A stretch of DNA of 64,000 nucleotides from Belnapia moabensis DSM 16746 (lineage in GTDB: Bacteria > Pseudomonadota > Alphaproteobacteria > Acetobacterales > Acetobacteraceae): assembly GCF_000745835.1 (NCBI RefSeq), contig NZ_JQKB01000022.1, forward strand, positions 1 through 64,000. The letters are read 5' to 3'. The notes under the pieces were generated by a model that saw only the letters and a list, made by a program, of their open reading frames with translations, was not told the origin of the DNA and searched no databases. The position numbers were made by a program, and so were the translations under genes. Shown here in pieces: positions 52,472 to 61,633 of the stretch (positions within the stretch are counted from its first letter, which is position 1; each line of letters starts with the position of its first letter).

Positions 52472-54553
52472 ATGAATCCGGAGCAAACCGAGCTTACCCC
52501 CCTCTTCGCGCCCCTGGGCAGCCTGCCCGGGGTGGGGCCGATGATTGCCAAACGCATGGCTGAGGCGGTCGGCGGCACGCGCGTGCTCGATCTCCTGTTC
52601 CACCTGCCGGAGCGCTATGCCACCCGCACCCGCATCGGGAGCCCGGCCGAGGCACCGGCCGATGCGGAAGTCATCCTCCCCGCCCTGGTGGTCAGCCATC
52701 GCGCCGCCCGCTCCCGCACCGGCCGCGGCTATGTCGAGATCCGCGCCGAGGCCGCGGGCAAGCCCCTGCTGATCCGCTTCATCAACGGCAGGCTCGAATG
52801 GCTGCGCCAGCTCCTGCCGGCGGGCACGGAGCGCCTGTTCGCCGGCAAGGTGAAGACCGAGGCCGGCGCCTATTCGATGATCAACCCGTTGACTGCCACC
52901 GGCCCCGAGGGCTTGCCGGAGCTGGAGCCGGTCTGGCCGCTGGTCCAGGGCCTCCGCACCGGGCAGATCGCCAAGGCCATGGCCCCGGCGCTCGACCGCA
53001 TTCCGCCGCTGCCGGAGTGGCATGACCCCGCCCTGCTCCGCCGCGAGGGCTGGCCCGGCTTCGCCCTGGCCTTCAGGACCCTCCAGGCGCCCGAGGCCCC
53101 GCCGCCGCCCATCCACCGCACACGCCTCGCCTATGACGAGGCGCTGGCCGGCCAGGTCGCCTTAGCCTTGGTCCGCCGGCGCGTTCGCCAGCGCCCCGGC
53201 CGGGCGCTCGAAGGCGATGGCCACCTCCGCGCCCAGGCGCTCGCAGCCTTCGGCCACCCCCTTACCCCCTCCCAGGCCCATGCGCTGCGCGAGATCGATG
53301 CCGACCTCGCCGCCCCCCACCGCATGCTCCGCCTGCTCCAGGGCGATGTCGGCGCCGGCAAGACGTTGGTGGCCGCCCTCGCCATGCTCCGCGCCGTCGA
53401 GGCCGGCACCCAGGCCGCGCTGATGGCCCCGACCGAGCTCCTCGCCCGCCAACACGCCCGCACCCTCGGCCGCCTCTGCACCCCGGCCGGCGTGCGGGTG
53501 GAGCTGCTGGCCGGCAGCGTGAAGGGCGCCCAGCGCAAGCGCGTCCTCTCCGGCCTTGCCAGCGGCTCCGTCAAGATCGCCATCGGCACTCATGCCCTGT
53601 TCCAGGAAGGCGTCGCCTTCCGCGACCTCGGCCTTGCCGTGGTGGACGAGCAGCACCGCTTCGGCGTCGCCCAGCGCCTCCTGCTGGCCGAGAAGGGCGG
53701 CGAGGCGGATATGCTGGTGATGACAGCTACCCCCATCCCGCGCACCCTGTTGCTGACGCAATGGGGCGAGATGGCCGTCTCCCGCCTCGCCGGGAAGCCG
53801 GCAGGCCGCCAGCCCATCACCACCACCCTGCACGGCCTCCGCAGCCTACCCGATGTGGTCGCCGGCATCGGCCGGGCCATCGAGCGCGGCGCCCGGGTCT
53901 ACTGGGTCGTGCCCCATGTCGCCGAATCGGAGCTGGTGGACATGGCCGCCGCCGAGACCCGCTTCGCCGAACTGTCGGAGCGCTTCCCCGGCCAGGTCGG
54001 CCTTGCCCATGGCCGCCTCGACCCGGATATCCGCGAGCAGGCCATCCGCGACTTCGCCGCCGGCCGGACGAAGCTGCTGGTCGCCACCACGGTCATCGAA
54101 GTCGGCGTCGACGTGCCGGAGGCGACGGTGATGGTGGTCGAGCACGCCGACCATTTCGGCCTCGCCCAGCTCCATCAGCTCCGCGGCCGGGTCGGACGCG
54201 GCGCCGAGGCCAGCTACTGCATGCTCCTCTACGACGAGGCGCTCGGCCTCGCCTCCCGCGAACGCCTGTTGACGCTGCGCGACACCGAGGACGGCTTCGC
54301 CATCGCCGATGCCGATTTCCGCCTGCGCGGCGCCGGGGAGGCACTCGGCACCCGCCAGTCCGGCGCCCCCGTCTTCCGCCTCGGCCTGCCGGAGGCGGAG
54401 GCACAAGACGGCCTCGTCACCATGGCCAACCGCGACGCCGCGCTTCTCCTGGAGAAGGACCCGGCGCTTACCACCCCCCGTGGCCAGGCCATCCGCCTGC
54501 TGCTTCGCCTCTTCGGCAAGGAGGCCGCAATGGAGACCTTGCGGGCCGGATAG
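52472..54553 (+). CDS. recG: ATP-dependent DNA helicase RecG
   Basis: RecG reverses stalled replication forks and migrates branched DNA. The 693-aa protein starts MNPEQTELTPLFAPLGSLPGVGP. It has the wedge (OB) domain in residues about 50-170, helicase Walker A LLQGDVGAGKTLVAALA, box II VDEQHRFGVAQR, motif III MTATPIPRTLLLTQWG, and the C-terminal ATTVIEVGVDVPEATVMVVEHADHFG with QLRGRVGRG following. Length matches the family. The in-frame upstream extension to 52046 crosses sdhE and was rejected. Divergent from sdhE-mfd. Confidence 0.96.
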   Translation: MNPEQTELTPLFAPLGSLPGVGPMIAKRMAEAVGGTRVLDLLFHLPERYATRTRIGSPAEAPADAEVILPALVVSHRAARSRTGRGYVEIRAEAAGKPLLIRFINGRLEWLRQLLPAGTERLFAGKVKTEAGAYSMINPLTATGPEGLPELEPVWPLVQGLRTGQIAKAMAPALDRIPPLPEWHDPALLRREGWPGFALAFRTLQAPEAPPPPIHRTRLAYDEALAGQVALALVRRRVRQRPGRALEGDGHLRAQALAAFGHPLTPSQAHALREIDADLAAPHRMLRLLQGDVGAGKTLVAALAMLRAVEAGTQAALMAPTELLARQHARTLGRLCTPAGVRVELLAGSVKGAQRKRVLSGLASGSVKIAIGTHALFQEGVAFRDLGLAVVDEQHRFGVAQRLLLAEKGGEADMLVMTATPIPRTLLLTQWGEMAVSRLAGKPAGRQPITTTLHGLRSLPDVVAGIGRAIERGARVYWVVPHVAESELVDMAAAETRFAELSERFPGQVGLAHGRLDPDIREQAIRDFAAGRTKLLVATTVIEVGVDVPEATVMVVEHADHFGLAQLHQLRGRVGRGAEASYCMLLYDEALGLASRERLLTLRDTEDGFAIADADFRLRGAGEALGTRQSGAPVFRLGLPEAEAQDGLVTMANRDAALLLEKDPALTTPRGQAIRLLLRLFGKEAAMETLRAG

Positions 54554-54627
54554 GCCCCAGGGGTCTTGCAAACCCGGCGCTTCCCGGTAAGTCCCCCGGC
54601 CGGACTGTATCGTTGGGGGGTTCCGCC

Positions 54628-55356
54628 TTGGCCGCGCTGATCGAGATCGAGCGCCTGACGAAACGCTTCGCCGGCTTCACCGCGGTGGACGACATCTCCT
54701 TCAGCGTGGAACGCGGCGAGGTGCTCGGCTTCCTCGGCCCGAACGGCGCCGGCAAATCGACCACCATGCGAATGCTGGCCGGCTTCATGCCGCCCTCTGC
54801 AGGCACCGCCCGCATCTGCGGCGCCGATGTGGTGGACCAGCCCGTCGCGGCCAAGCGCAACCTCGGCTTCCTGCCCGAGGGCGCCCCTACCTACCCGGAG
54901 ATGACCGTCGCCGGCTTCCTCGCTTTCACCGGCCGCATCCGCGGCTTCCGCGGGAGCGAACTCGCCGACCGCACCGCCCATGCCATGGCCCTCACCCAGC
55001 TCGAAGGTGTCCGCCTCCAACCCATCGAGACGCTCTCCAAGGGCTACAAGCGCCGCGTCGGCCTGGCCCAGGCCCTGCTGCACGACCCGCCCGTCCTGGT
55101 GCTCGACGAGCCGACCGACGGCCTCGACCCCAACCAGAAGCACGAGGTGCGCGAGCTGATCCGCCGCATGGCGCCCGAGAAGGCCATCGTCATCAGCACC
55201 CATATCCTGGAGGAGGTCGGCGCCGTCTGCACCCGCGCCATCATCATCGCCCGCGGCAAGCTGGTGGTGGACGCGCCACCCTCGGTGCTGGAGGAGCAAG
55301 GCAGCAGCCTCGACGACGTCTTCCGCCGCCTCACCCTCGGGCAGGAGGCCGCCTGA
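54628..55356 (+). CDS. ABC transporter ATP-binding protein (GldA-like, auxiliary-type exporter)
   Basis: A 242-aa ATPase subunit with Walker A GPNGAGKSTTMRMLAG, Q-loop region LGFLPEGAPTYPEMTVAGFLAF, signature LSKGYKRRVGLAQALLHDP, Walker B VLVLDEPTDGLDP and switch ISTHILEEVGAVC. It resembles ATPases of ABC-2-type exporters paired with GldF/GldG-like proteins. The TTG start (54628) has GGGGGG 7 nt before it; the longer frame overlaps recG and reads as GC-rich antisense sequence. It overlaps the next gene by 1 nt (TGATG). First gene of a four-gene coupled unit. Confidence 0.85.
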   Translation: MAALIEIERLTKRFAGFTAVDDISFSVERGEVLGFLGPNGAGKSTTMRMLAGFMPPSAGTARICGADVVDQPVAAKRNLGFLPEGAPTYPEMTVAGFLAFTGRIRGFRGSELADRTAHAMALTQLEGVRLQPIETLSKGYKRRVGLAQALLHDPPVLVLDEPTDGLDPNQKHEVRELIRRMAPEKAIVISTHILEEVGAVCTRAIIIARGKLVVDAPPSVLEEQGSSLDDVFRRLTLGQEAA

Positions 55357-56087
55357 TGCGCGCCGCCCTCACCGTCGCCCGCCGTGAGCTGGCCGGCTAT
55401 TTCGCCACGCCCGTCGCCAGCGTCTTCATCGTCATCTTCCTGGTCCTCGCCGGCGCGCTGACCTTCACCCTCGGCAATTTCTTCGGCCGCGGCCAAGCCG
55501 ACCTCATCCCCTTCTTCTCCTTCGTGCCCTGGCTCTTCCTGTTCCTCGTCCCGGCGCTGACCATGCGTCTTTGGGCGGAAGAGCGCCGCCAAGGCACCAT
55601 CGAGCTGCTGCTGACCCTGCCCCTGCCGCAATGGGCGGCGGTCCTCGGCAAATTCCTCGCCGCCTGGGCCTTCTGCGGCATCGCCCTCGCCCTGACCTTT
55701 CCGCTCTGGATCACGGTCAATCTCCTCGGCTCGCCCGATAACGGCGTGATCCTCTCCGGCTATGTCGGCTGCCTGCTGGTCGCCGGCGCCTATCTGGCAC
55801 TCGGCGCCGCGGTCTCGGCGCTGACGCGGAACCAGGTGATCGCCTTCGTCCTCGCCGTCGCCCTCTGCTTCCTCTTCGCTGCGGCCGGCAGCCCGGTCGT
55901 CACCGAATTCCTCAACAGCCGCCTGCCGGTGCTGGCCGAGATCGCACGCGGCCTCTCGGTCGCCGATCGCTTCGGCGGCTTCACCCGCGGTATCATCGCG
56001 GCGCGGGACATCATCTACTTCGCCAGCTTCATCGGCTTCTTCCTCTTCATGAATGCCGTCGTGCTCGACCATCGGAAGGCGGACTAG
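55356..56087 (+). CDS. ABC-2-type permease (GldF-like)
   Basis: A 243-aa inner-membrane protein with six hydrophobic segments. It begins MRAALTVARRELAGYFATPVASVFIVIFL; the RREL...YFxTPxAYV pattern is typical of GldF-like permeases. The second conserved loop is TMRLWAEERRQGTIELLLTLPL. It couples to the preceding ATPase (1-nt overlap) and precedes the GldG-like gene by 4 nt. Outside Bacteroidetes this transporter has no established role in gliding; the cargo is unknown. Confidence 0.85.
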   Translation: MRAALTVARRELAGYFATPVASVFIVIFLVLAGALTFTLGNFFGRGQADLIPFFSFVPWLFLFLVPALTMRLWAEERRQGTIELLLTLPLPQWAAVLGKFLAAWAFCGIALALTFPLWITVNLLGSPDNGVILSGYVGCLLVAGAYLALGAAVSALTRNQVIAFVLAVALCFLFAAAGSPVVTEFLNSRLPVLAEIARGLSVADRFGGFTRGIIAARDIIYFASFIGFFLFMNAVVLDHRKAD

Positions 56088-56091
56088 TCCC

Positions 56092-58038
56092 ATGAGCGAG
56101 ACCACCCCGCGCCGCGGCAGCCGTCGCATCGGCACCTCCGCCATCGCTTTGCTGGCCGCCGCCGTCCTCGCCATCGGCGTCAACATGCTCGCCGACCGCC
56201 TGCTGCCCCGCGCCCGCATCGACCTGACGAGCCAGGGCCTCTACACCCTCTCCGGTGGGACGAAGCAGATCCTCGGTGGGCTGCAGGACCCGATCACTCT
56301 GCGCCTCTTCTATTCGCGCCGCCTCGGCGCCGAGATCCCGATGTACGGCGCCTATGCCGACCGGGTGCGCGAGATGCTGGCCGAGTATGTCTCGCTCTCG
56401 AAGGGCAAGGTGAAGCTCGAGGTCTTCGACCCCGAGCCCTTCTCCGAAATCGAGGACCGCGCCATGGCCTACGGCCTGCAGGGCGTCCCCGTCGACCAGT
56501 CCGGCGAGCAGGTCTATTTCGGCCTCGCCGGCACCAACCTCGTCGATGACGAGCGCGTCCTCGCCTTCTTCCAGCCGGACCGCGAGCGCTTCCTCGAAGC
56601 CGACCTGACGCGCCTCGTCTACGAGCTCTCCAACCCCCGCCGCCCGACCATCGGCGTGATGTCCACCCTGCCCCTGAACGGCGACCCGCGCGCGCTGATG
56701 CTGCGCCAGCCCCAGCTCGCCCAGCCGGCAGCGGTGATGACGCAGCTCCGCCAGTACTTCACCGTGAAGGACGTCCCGCTCGACGCGCAGGTGATCGAGC
56801 CGGATGTGCAGGTCCTCATCCTCGCCCATCCGCAGGGCCTTTCCGATGCCGCGCAGTATGCCGTCGACCAGTTCGTCATGCGCGGCGGCAAGCTCTTCCT
56901 GCTGGTCGACCCGCATTCCGAGAGCCAGGCCGCCCGCCCCGGCCCGACCGGCCAGCCGCCGACCAACACCGCCTCCTCGCTCGACCGGCTGCTGAGTGCC
57001 TGGGGCGTCGATGCCCCCTCCGACAAGGTGGTGCTCGACCTGCGCGGCGCCTGGCGCGTCCGCGCCGGCCCCGGCGACCGCGTCCAGGCCGTGGACTACC
57101 TCGCCTGGTACAACCTCCAGGGCGACAGCCTGAACCGCTCCGAGGTCTCGCTCGCCCAGCTCGACCAGGTCACCGTCGCCTCCGCCGGCGAGCTCCGCAG
57201 GCGCGAGGGCAGCACGGTGGAGTTCACCCCCCTGCTGACCTCCTCCGCGCAGAGCATGGTGGTGGACGCCGCCCGCGTCAGCCAGGACCCGAGCCCGGCA
57301 CGCCTGCTCGCCGATTTCCGCGCCGATGGCAGCCGCCACGTCATCGCCGCGCGGCTCCGCGGTGAACTGACCTCCGCCTTCCCCGATGGCCCGCCGCCAC
57401 TCGCCGACGGCCAGCAGCGGCCGGAGGGCTTCCCCGCCCATCTCGCCCGCAGCCAGGGCCCGGCCAACCTCGTCGTCATGAACGACAGCGACATCCTGGA
57501 GGACCGCTTCTGGGTCCGCATCCAGGACTTCTTCGGCCAGGCGATGGCGACGCCGATCAGCGGCAACGGCGCCTTCGTCAGCAACATCACCGATACGCTC
57601 GTCGGCTCCGACGCGCTGATCTCGCTCCGCTCCCGCGGCGAGAGCCTTCGCCCCTTCGAGCTGGTCGAGGACATCCGCCGCAACGCCGATGCCCAGTACC
57701 GCCAGACCGAGCGCCAGCTCACCCAGAAGCTGGAGGAAACCGAGCGCCGCCTGCGCGAACTGCGCCAGGGCACGCCGGCCGCCCCCGGCGCCGAGCGCAA
57801 CGCCAACCAGGCCGTCATCACCCCTGAGCAACGCGCCGAGATCGACCGCGCCCGCGAGGAGATCATCGCCACCCGCCGCCAGCTCCGCGCCGTGCAGCTC
57901 GAACTGCGCCGCGACATCGAGGGGCTGGAGACGACGCTGCGCCTGGTCAACATCGCCCTCGTCCCGGCGCTGCTGACGCTCTTCGCCATCGGCCTCGCCG
58001 TGGTGCGGCAGCGCCGCCGCGCCGCGGCCCGGGCCTGA
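56092..58038 (+). CDS. GldG-like ABC-associated membrane protein (ABC_transp_aux)
   Basis: A 648-aa protein anchored by one N-terminal (SAIALLAAAVLAIGVNMLA) and one C-terminal membrane helix (VNIALVPALLTLFAIGLAVV), with a large periplasmic part between. The family block RIDLTSQGLYTLSGGTKQIL and the following LRLFYSRRLGAEIP are typical of GldG. YAVDQFVMRGGKLFLLVDP is the conserved middle. Before the last helix lies a Glu/Arg-rich coiled-coil (residues about 540-620). The start after the permease was placed at MSETTPRRGSRRIG; the earlier frame lies within the permease gene. It likely acts with the ABC pair; the function in this phylum is unknown. Confidence 0.82.
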   Translation: MSETTPRRGSRRIGTSAIALLAAAVLAIGVNMLADRLLPRARIDLTSQGLYTLSGGTKQILGGLQDPITLRLFYSRRLGAEIPMYGAYADRVREMLAEYVSLSKGKVKLEVFDPEPFSEIEDRAMAYGLQGVPVDQSGEQVYFGLAGTNLVDDERVLAFFQPDRERFLEADLTRLVYELSNPRRPTIGVMSTLPLNGDPRALMLRQPQLAQPAAVMTQLRQYFTVKDVPLDAQVIEPDVQVLILAHPQGLSDAAQYAVDQFVMRGGKLFLLVDPHSESQAARPGPTGQPPTNTASSLDRLLSAWGVDAPSDKVVLDLRGAWRVRAGPGDRVQAVDYLAWYNLQGDSLNRSEVSLAQLDQVTVASAGELRRREGSTVEFTPLLTSSAQSMVVDAARVSQDPSPARLLADFRADGSRHVIAARLRGELTSAFPDGPPPLADGQQRPEGFPAHLARSQGPANLVVMNDSDILEDRFWVRIQDFFGQAMATPISGNGAFVSNITDTLVGSDALISLRSRGESLRPFELVEDIRRNADAQYRQTERQLTQKLEETERRLRELRQGTPAAPGAERNANQAVITPEQRAEIDRAREEIIATRRQLRAVQLELRRDIEGLETTLRLVNIALVPALLTLFAIGLAVVRQRRRAAARA

Positions 58039-58048
58039 GGAGAGACGG

Positions 58049-59071
58049 ATGCAACGCCGGACCCTGCTGCTGCTCGGCGGCGGCGCCATCGTGACGGTGG
58101 GCGCCGCCCTGCTTCTCACACCCCAGGTCTTGCAGGAAGAGGTCGCCCCGCCCGCCGCCAGCCTCGCCTTCCCCGGCCTCGCCCCCCGCCTCGCCGAGGC
58201 GGCAAGGATCGAGATCCGCAAGCAGGAATCGGTGCTCACTCTGCTCCGCCAGGGCGAGGCCTGGGTCCTGCCGGAAAAGGGCAACTACCCCGTCCGCCCC
58301 GAGCGCGTGCGCGAGCTCCTTGTCGGCCTCACCGAACTTCGCCTGGTGGAGCCTCGCACCGCCGATCCCGGCCAGCATGACCGGCTCGGTGTCGAGGATC
58401 CCGCCCGCCCCGGCAGCACTGGCCTGCTGCTGCGCGTCCTCGCGGCCGGCGGCCAGCCGATCGCGGAGCTGGTCATCGGCCGCCGCCGCGTCCGCACCCA
58501 GGGCAATGTCCCGGAAAGCGCCTATGTCCGCCGCCCGGCCGAGAGTCAGGCCTGGCTCGCCGAGGGCCGCCTGCCTGCCGATGCCGATGCGCAGCTTTGG
58601 CTCGACCGCGACATCGCCAACATCGCCGCGGACCGCATTCGCCGCGTCACCATCCGCCGCGCCGGTGAGCCGGAGCTGGTGCTCGCCCGCGGCGACGAGG
58701 CCGAGGCGAAGCTCCGCCTCGAACAACCGATAGATCCCCGCCCGCTCGACGATGTCTCTCTCGACGAGGTGGGACGCAGCTTCGAATTCCTCACTTTCCT
58801 CGATGTGAAACCCACCGCGGAGAGCCCCGGCACTGCCCTCGGCGAGACGCGCTTCGACCTGATCGACGGCCTGGCCGTCACCGTGGCCCCGCGCCATGAC
58901 GGCGAGACCGTCTGGATTGGCCTCGCCGCCGAGGGCCCGGGCAGCGAGCCGCTGAACGCCCGCTGGCGGAACTGGATCTACCAGGTGGGAGTGTGGAAGG
59001 AGAAAGCCTTCATCCCTCGCTTCGAGGACCTGCTGCCCCGCGCCGCGCCGCCCCCGCAGCCTACCCAATGA
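58049..59071 (+). CDS. DUF4340-domain protein associated with GldFG-like ABC system
   Basis: A 340-aa protein with an N-terminal membrane anchor (LLLLGGGAIVTVGAALLLTPQVL) and a periplasmic DUF4340 domain, visible as QEEVAPPAASLAFPGLAPRL, WVLPEKGNYPVRPERVRELLVGL and TADPGQHDRLGVEDP. This domain usually follows GldG-like genes, as here (10-nt gap). It overlaps the NUDIX gene by 4 nt (ATGA). Its role is unknown; constant co-occurrence suggests it is part of the complex. Confidence 0.8.
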   Translation: MQRRTLLLLGGGAIVTVGAALLLTPQVLQEEVAPPAASLAFPGLAPRLAEAARIEIRKQESVLTLLRQGEAWVLPEKGNYPVRPERVRELLVGLTELRLVEPRTADPGQHDRLGVEDPARPGSTGLLLRVLAAGGQPIAELVIGRRRVRTQGNVPESAYVRRPAESQAWLAEGRLPADADAQLWLDRDIANIAADRIRRVTIRRAGEPELVLARGDEAEAKLRLEQPIDPRPLDDVSLDEVGRSFEFLTFLDVKPTAESPGTALGETRFDLIDGLAVTVAPRHDGETVWIGLAAEGPGSEPLNARWRNWIYQVGVWKEKAFIPRFEDLLPRAAPPPQPTQ

Positions 59072-59496
59072 CCACCCGCGAATATCCCGACCGCCCCTGG
59101 GTCGGCATCGGCATCGTCGTCTTCGACGGCGACCGCGTCCTTCTTGCCCGCCGCGGCAAGCCGCCGCGCGTCGGCAGCTGGTCCCTCCCCGGCGGCGCCC
59201 AGCATCTCGGCGAGCGGGCCGAGGCCGCCGCCCGCCGCGAGCTCTTCGAGGAAACGGGCATCGAGGCCGGCCCACTCGAATTGGCCGCCGTGGTCGATGC
59301 CATCACCACCGATCCCGGCGGCGCCACCCGGTACCACTACACGATCATCGATTTCTGCGGCCGCCGCGCCGGCGGCGAGGGTCGCCCCGGCGACGATGTC
59401 TCCGCCATCGCCTGGGCGCTGCCGGAAGAGCTCGCCGCCTATGACCTGACGCCCGACGTGCTCAGGGTTATCGCCGAGGCTCGCCAACGGCTGTAG
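59068..59496 (+). CDS. NUDIX hydrolase
   Basis: A 142-aa NUDIX protein. The Nudix box is in two blocks: GGAQHLGERAEAAARREL and FEETGIEAGPLE, fitting GX5EX7REUXEEXGU. The N-terminus VGIGIVVFDGDRVLLARRGKPPRVGSW resembles ADP-ribose pyrophosphatase/MutT-like members that act on nucleotide diphosphate derivatives. The ATG overlaps the DUF4340 stop by 4 nt, so it is translated with the ABC operon although a functional link is not obvious. Substrate unknown. Confidence 0.88.
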   Translation: MTTREYPDRPWVGIGIVVFDGDRVLLARRGKPPRVGSWSLPGGAQHLGERAEAAARRELFEETGIEAGPLELAAVVDAITTDPGGATRYHYTIIDFCGRRAGGEGRPGDDVSAIAWALPEELAAYDLTPDVLRVIAEARQRL

Positions 59497-59523
59497 CTTG
59501 GCCCCTGAACAGGAGGCCGAGCC

Positions 59524-60516
59524 ATGCCGGGACGCCGCAGCATCCTCACCACGGGCGCCACGTTCCTCGCCGTCCCGGCCCTCGCCCAGCCCATCGCCGG
59601 CGGCCGGCCGATCCGGCTGATCGTCCCCTTCCCCCCCGGCGGCGCCGTCGACATCCTTGGCCGGCTGATCGCCGAGCGCCTCGGCCCTGCCGTCGGCCAG
59701 ACCATCGTCGTCGAGAACCGCGGCGGCGCCGGCGGCAATATTGGCGCCGATGCCCTGGCGAAATCGCCGCCCGACGGCTCCACCATCGGCCTCGCCAGCG
59801 CCACCACCCTCTGCGCCGCGCCCTTCCTGTACAGGTCGCTCGCCTTCGACCCGCAGCGCGACCTCGCCCCCGTCTCCAACGTCACCACCGGCCCGGTACT
59901 CTGCGTGGTGAATGCCGAGACGGCGGCGAAGCACGGCTGGAGCGACTTCGCCGCCCTTATCGCCTGGTCGAAAGCCCATCCGGAGCAGGTGACGATGGGC
60001 TCCTCCGGCACCGGCACCACCAGCCACCTCACCATAGCCGCAGTGACCCAAGCAACGGGCGCACGCATCACCCATGTCCCATACCGCGGCGGCGGCCCGG
60101 CCATCTCCGACCTCCTCGCCGGCACCATCGACATGATGTTCGACGTAATGCCGGCCCTCATGCCGCATGTGGCGGCCGGCCGCTTCAAGCCGCTCGCCGT
60201 CAGCAGCGCCGAGCGCCTGCCTTTCCTGCCCGATGTGCCGGGGATGAAGGATCTCGCCTTCCTCGGCCTCGGCGAGATCGACATCCAGAGCTGGAACGCG
60301 GTGATGGCCGCCGGTGCCACGCCCGTCCCGTTGCTGCTCCAGCTCAACGAGGCAGTGCGCCGAATCGCTGCCGACCCTGCCTTCGTGGAGCGCCTCCGCC
60401 CGCTCGGCTACCAGGTCCTCACCAGCGAGTCGCCGGGGGCGCTTGCCGCACGCATCCGCGCCGAGACGCCACGCTGGAAGCGCCTGGTCGAGATTTCAGG
60501 TGCCAAGCTGGATTAG
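59524..60516 (+). CDS. orphan Bug/TctC-family periplasmic solute-binding protein
   Basis: A 330-aa Bug receptor. After a signal peptide (GRRSILTTGATFLAVPALAQ, Tat-like RR) the mature protein has RPIRLIVPFPPGGAVDILGRLIA, VVENRGGAGGNIGADALAKS and PDGSTIGLASATTL, and later GSSGTGTTSHLTIAAVTQ with VPYRGGGPAISDLLAGTIDMMF, all family-standard. GGAGG precedes the ATG. No TctAB genes nearby. It is only distantly similar to the other Bug protein in this window (34181), so they are not a recent duplication. Its stop shares TTAG with the stop of msrP. Confidence 0.9.
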   Translation: MPGRRSILTTGATFLAVPALAQPIAGGRPIRLIVPFPPGGAVDILGRLIAERLGPAVGQTIVVENRGGAGGNIGADALAKSPPDGSTIGLASATTLCAAPFLYRSLAFDPQRDLAPVSNVTTGPVLCVVNAETAAKHGWSDFAALIAWSKAHPEQVTMGSSGTGTTSHLTIAAVTQATGARITHVPYRGGGPAISDLLAGTIDMMFDVMPALMPHVAAGRFKPLAVSSAERLPFLPDVPGMKDLAFLGLGEIDIQSWNAVMAAGATPVPLLLQLNEAVRRIAADPAFVERLRPLGYQVLTSESPGALAARIRAETPRWKRLVEISGAKLD

Positions 60517-61445
60517 CCCCACAGCCTCTCCCGCTGCAGGCCCGAGTAGAGCCCGGAGACGAACTCCCCATAACCGTTGAAGAGCTGCGTCGGCACCCGC
60601 TCGCCGGTGCCCAGCACCCGCTCGCTCGCCTGGCTCCAGCGCGGATGCGGCACCTCGGGGTTGATATTCGCCCAGAAGCCATACTCTTGCGGCTGAATCG
60701 CCTCCCAGAAGCTCTTCGGCCGCTCCGCCACTAGGCTGATCCGCGTCAGCGACTTGCCCGCCTTGAACCCATACTTCCACGGTTGATGGAACCGGATCGG
60801 CCCACCATTCTGCGCCAGCAGCGGCTTGCCGTAGGCGCCGACGACGAGGAAGGAGAGGTCGTTCCCCGCCTCCTCGATGGTGCAGCCCTCGACATAAGGC
60901 CAGGGATACCAGGATTGCCGCAGCCCCGGCATCACCGCCGGCAACGCCGCCGTCTCGAAGCGGACATACTTCGCACTCGACTGCACCCCGACCGCCGCGA
61001 GCAGTGCCGTGAGCGGAAAGCCCGTCCAGGGCACCACCATCGACCAGGCCTCGACGCAGCGCAGGCGGTAGACCCGCTCTTCCACCGGCATCGCCTTGAT
61101 CAGGTCCTCGACCGAGAATTCCCGCGGCCGGTCGACCAACCCATCCACCTTCACGGTCCAGGGCGAGAGCGGCAGCTTCTGCGCGGGTCGGTAGATGCCC
61201 TTGTCGGTGCCGAACTCGTAGAAGTTGTTGTAGGTGGTCACCTCTCGCTCGGCAGTGATGGCCCGGCCCGGCTCATACCGGCCATTGCGAGTCGACTGGG
61301 GGAAATCAGCCGCCCGCGCGAGGCCCGGCATGGCGATGGAGGCCAGCCCCGCCGCCTTCAGCGCCGCCCGTCGGCCGAAAACCAGGGCCTCCGGCGTCGC
61401 CGCGCCCTCCGGAATCTCCCAGCCACGCCGCTTGCGAATGAACAT
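60513..61445 (-). CDS. msrP: protein-methionine-sulfoxide reductase, molybdopterin catalytic subunit
   Basis: MsrP repairs oxidised methionines in periplasmic proteins. The 310-aa protein has a Tat leader (GRRAALKAAGLASIAMPGLARA), the molybdenum-ligand Cys in YRLRCVEAWSMVVPWTG (around residue 133), and conserved C-terminal parts NGGPIRFHQPWKYGFKAGKSL and PQEYGFWANINPEVPHPRWSQA. Length fits the YedY/MsrP family. The haem membrane partner MsrQ is not adjacent within this window, so electrons may come from elsewhere or msrQ lies apart. It converges with the Bug gene and shares its stop tetranucleotide. Confidence 0.93.
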   Translation of the reverse strand: MFIRKRRGWEIPEGAATPEALVFGRRAALKAAGLASIAMPGLARAADFPQSTRNGRYEPGRAITAEREVTTYNNFYEFGTDKGIYRPAQKLPLSPWTVKVDGLVDRPREFSVEDLIKAMPVEERVYRLRCVEAWSMVVPWTGFPLTALLAAVGVQSSAKYVRFETAALPAVMPGLRQSWYPWPYVEGCTIEEAGNDLSFLVVGAYGKPLLAQNGGPIRFHQPWKYGFKAGKSLTRISLVAERPKSFWEAIQPQEYGFWANINPEVPHPRWSQASERVLGTGERVPTQLFNGYGEFVSGLYSGLQRERLWG

Positions 61446-61560
61446 CTCTCTACTCCTGCGCGAAGAAGGGCCACGACCCAGCCCTTCCGATTTGGCTCCG
61501 CATCAGTGTTTCGCCAGGGACACAGCAAGGGTTACCCACACACGTCTCACGCGAATTGGA

Positions 61561-61588
61561 TTGTATTCCATCTCCTGCACACTATCCT
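61561..61588 (+). promoter_or_regulatory. Candidate promoter of the CtrA-like regulator gene
   Basis: TTGTAT (61561-61566) and TATCCT (61583-61588) with a 16-nt spacer lie in an AT-richer patch about 45 nt before the start codon. No TTAA-N7-TTAA CtrA box was seen near it. Confidence 0.35.
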
Positions 61589-61633
61589 GTGATCACCAAC
61601 AGCGTCCTAGATGACCCAGCGGCGGAGCAGAGC

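Noticed and set aside
53761-54627. N-terminal extension of the GldA-like ATPase
   Set aside because: It is a shadow of recG; a TTG with a GGGGGG site at the recG-ATPase junction is the natural start.
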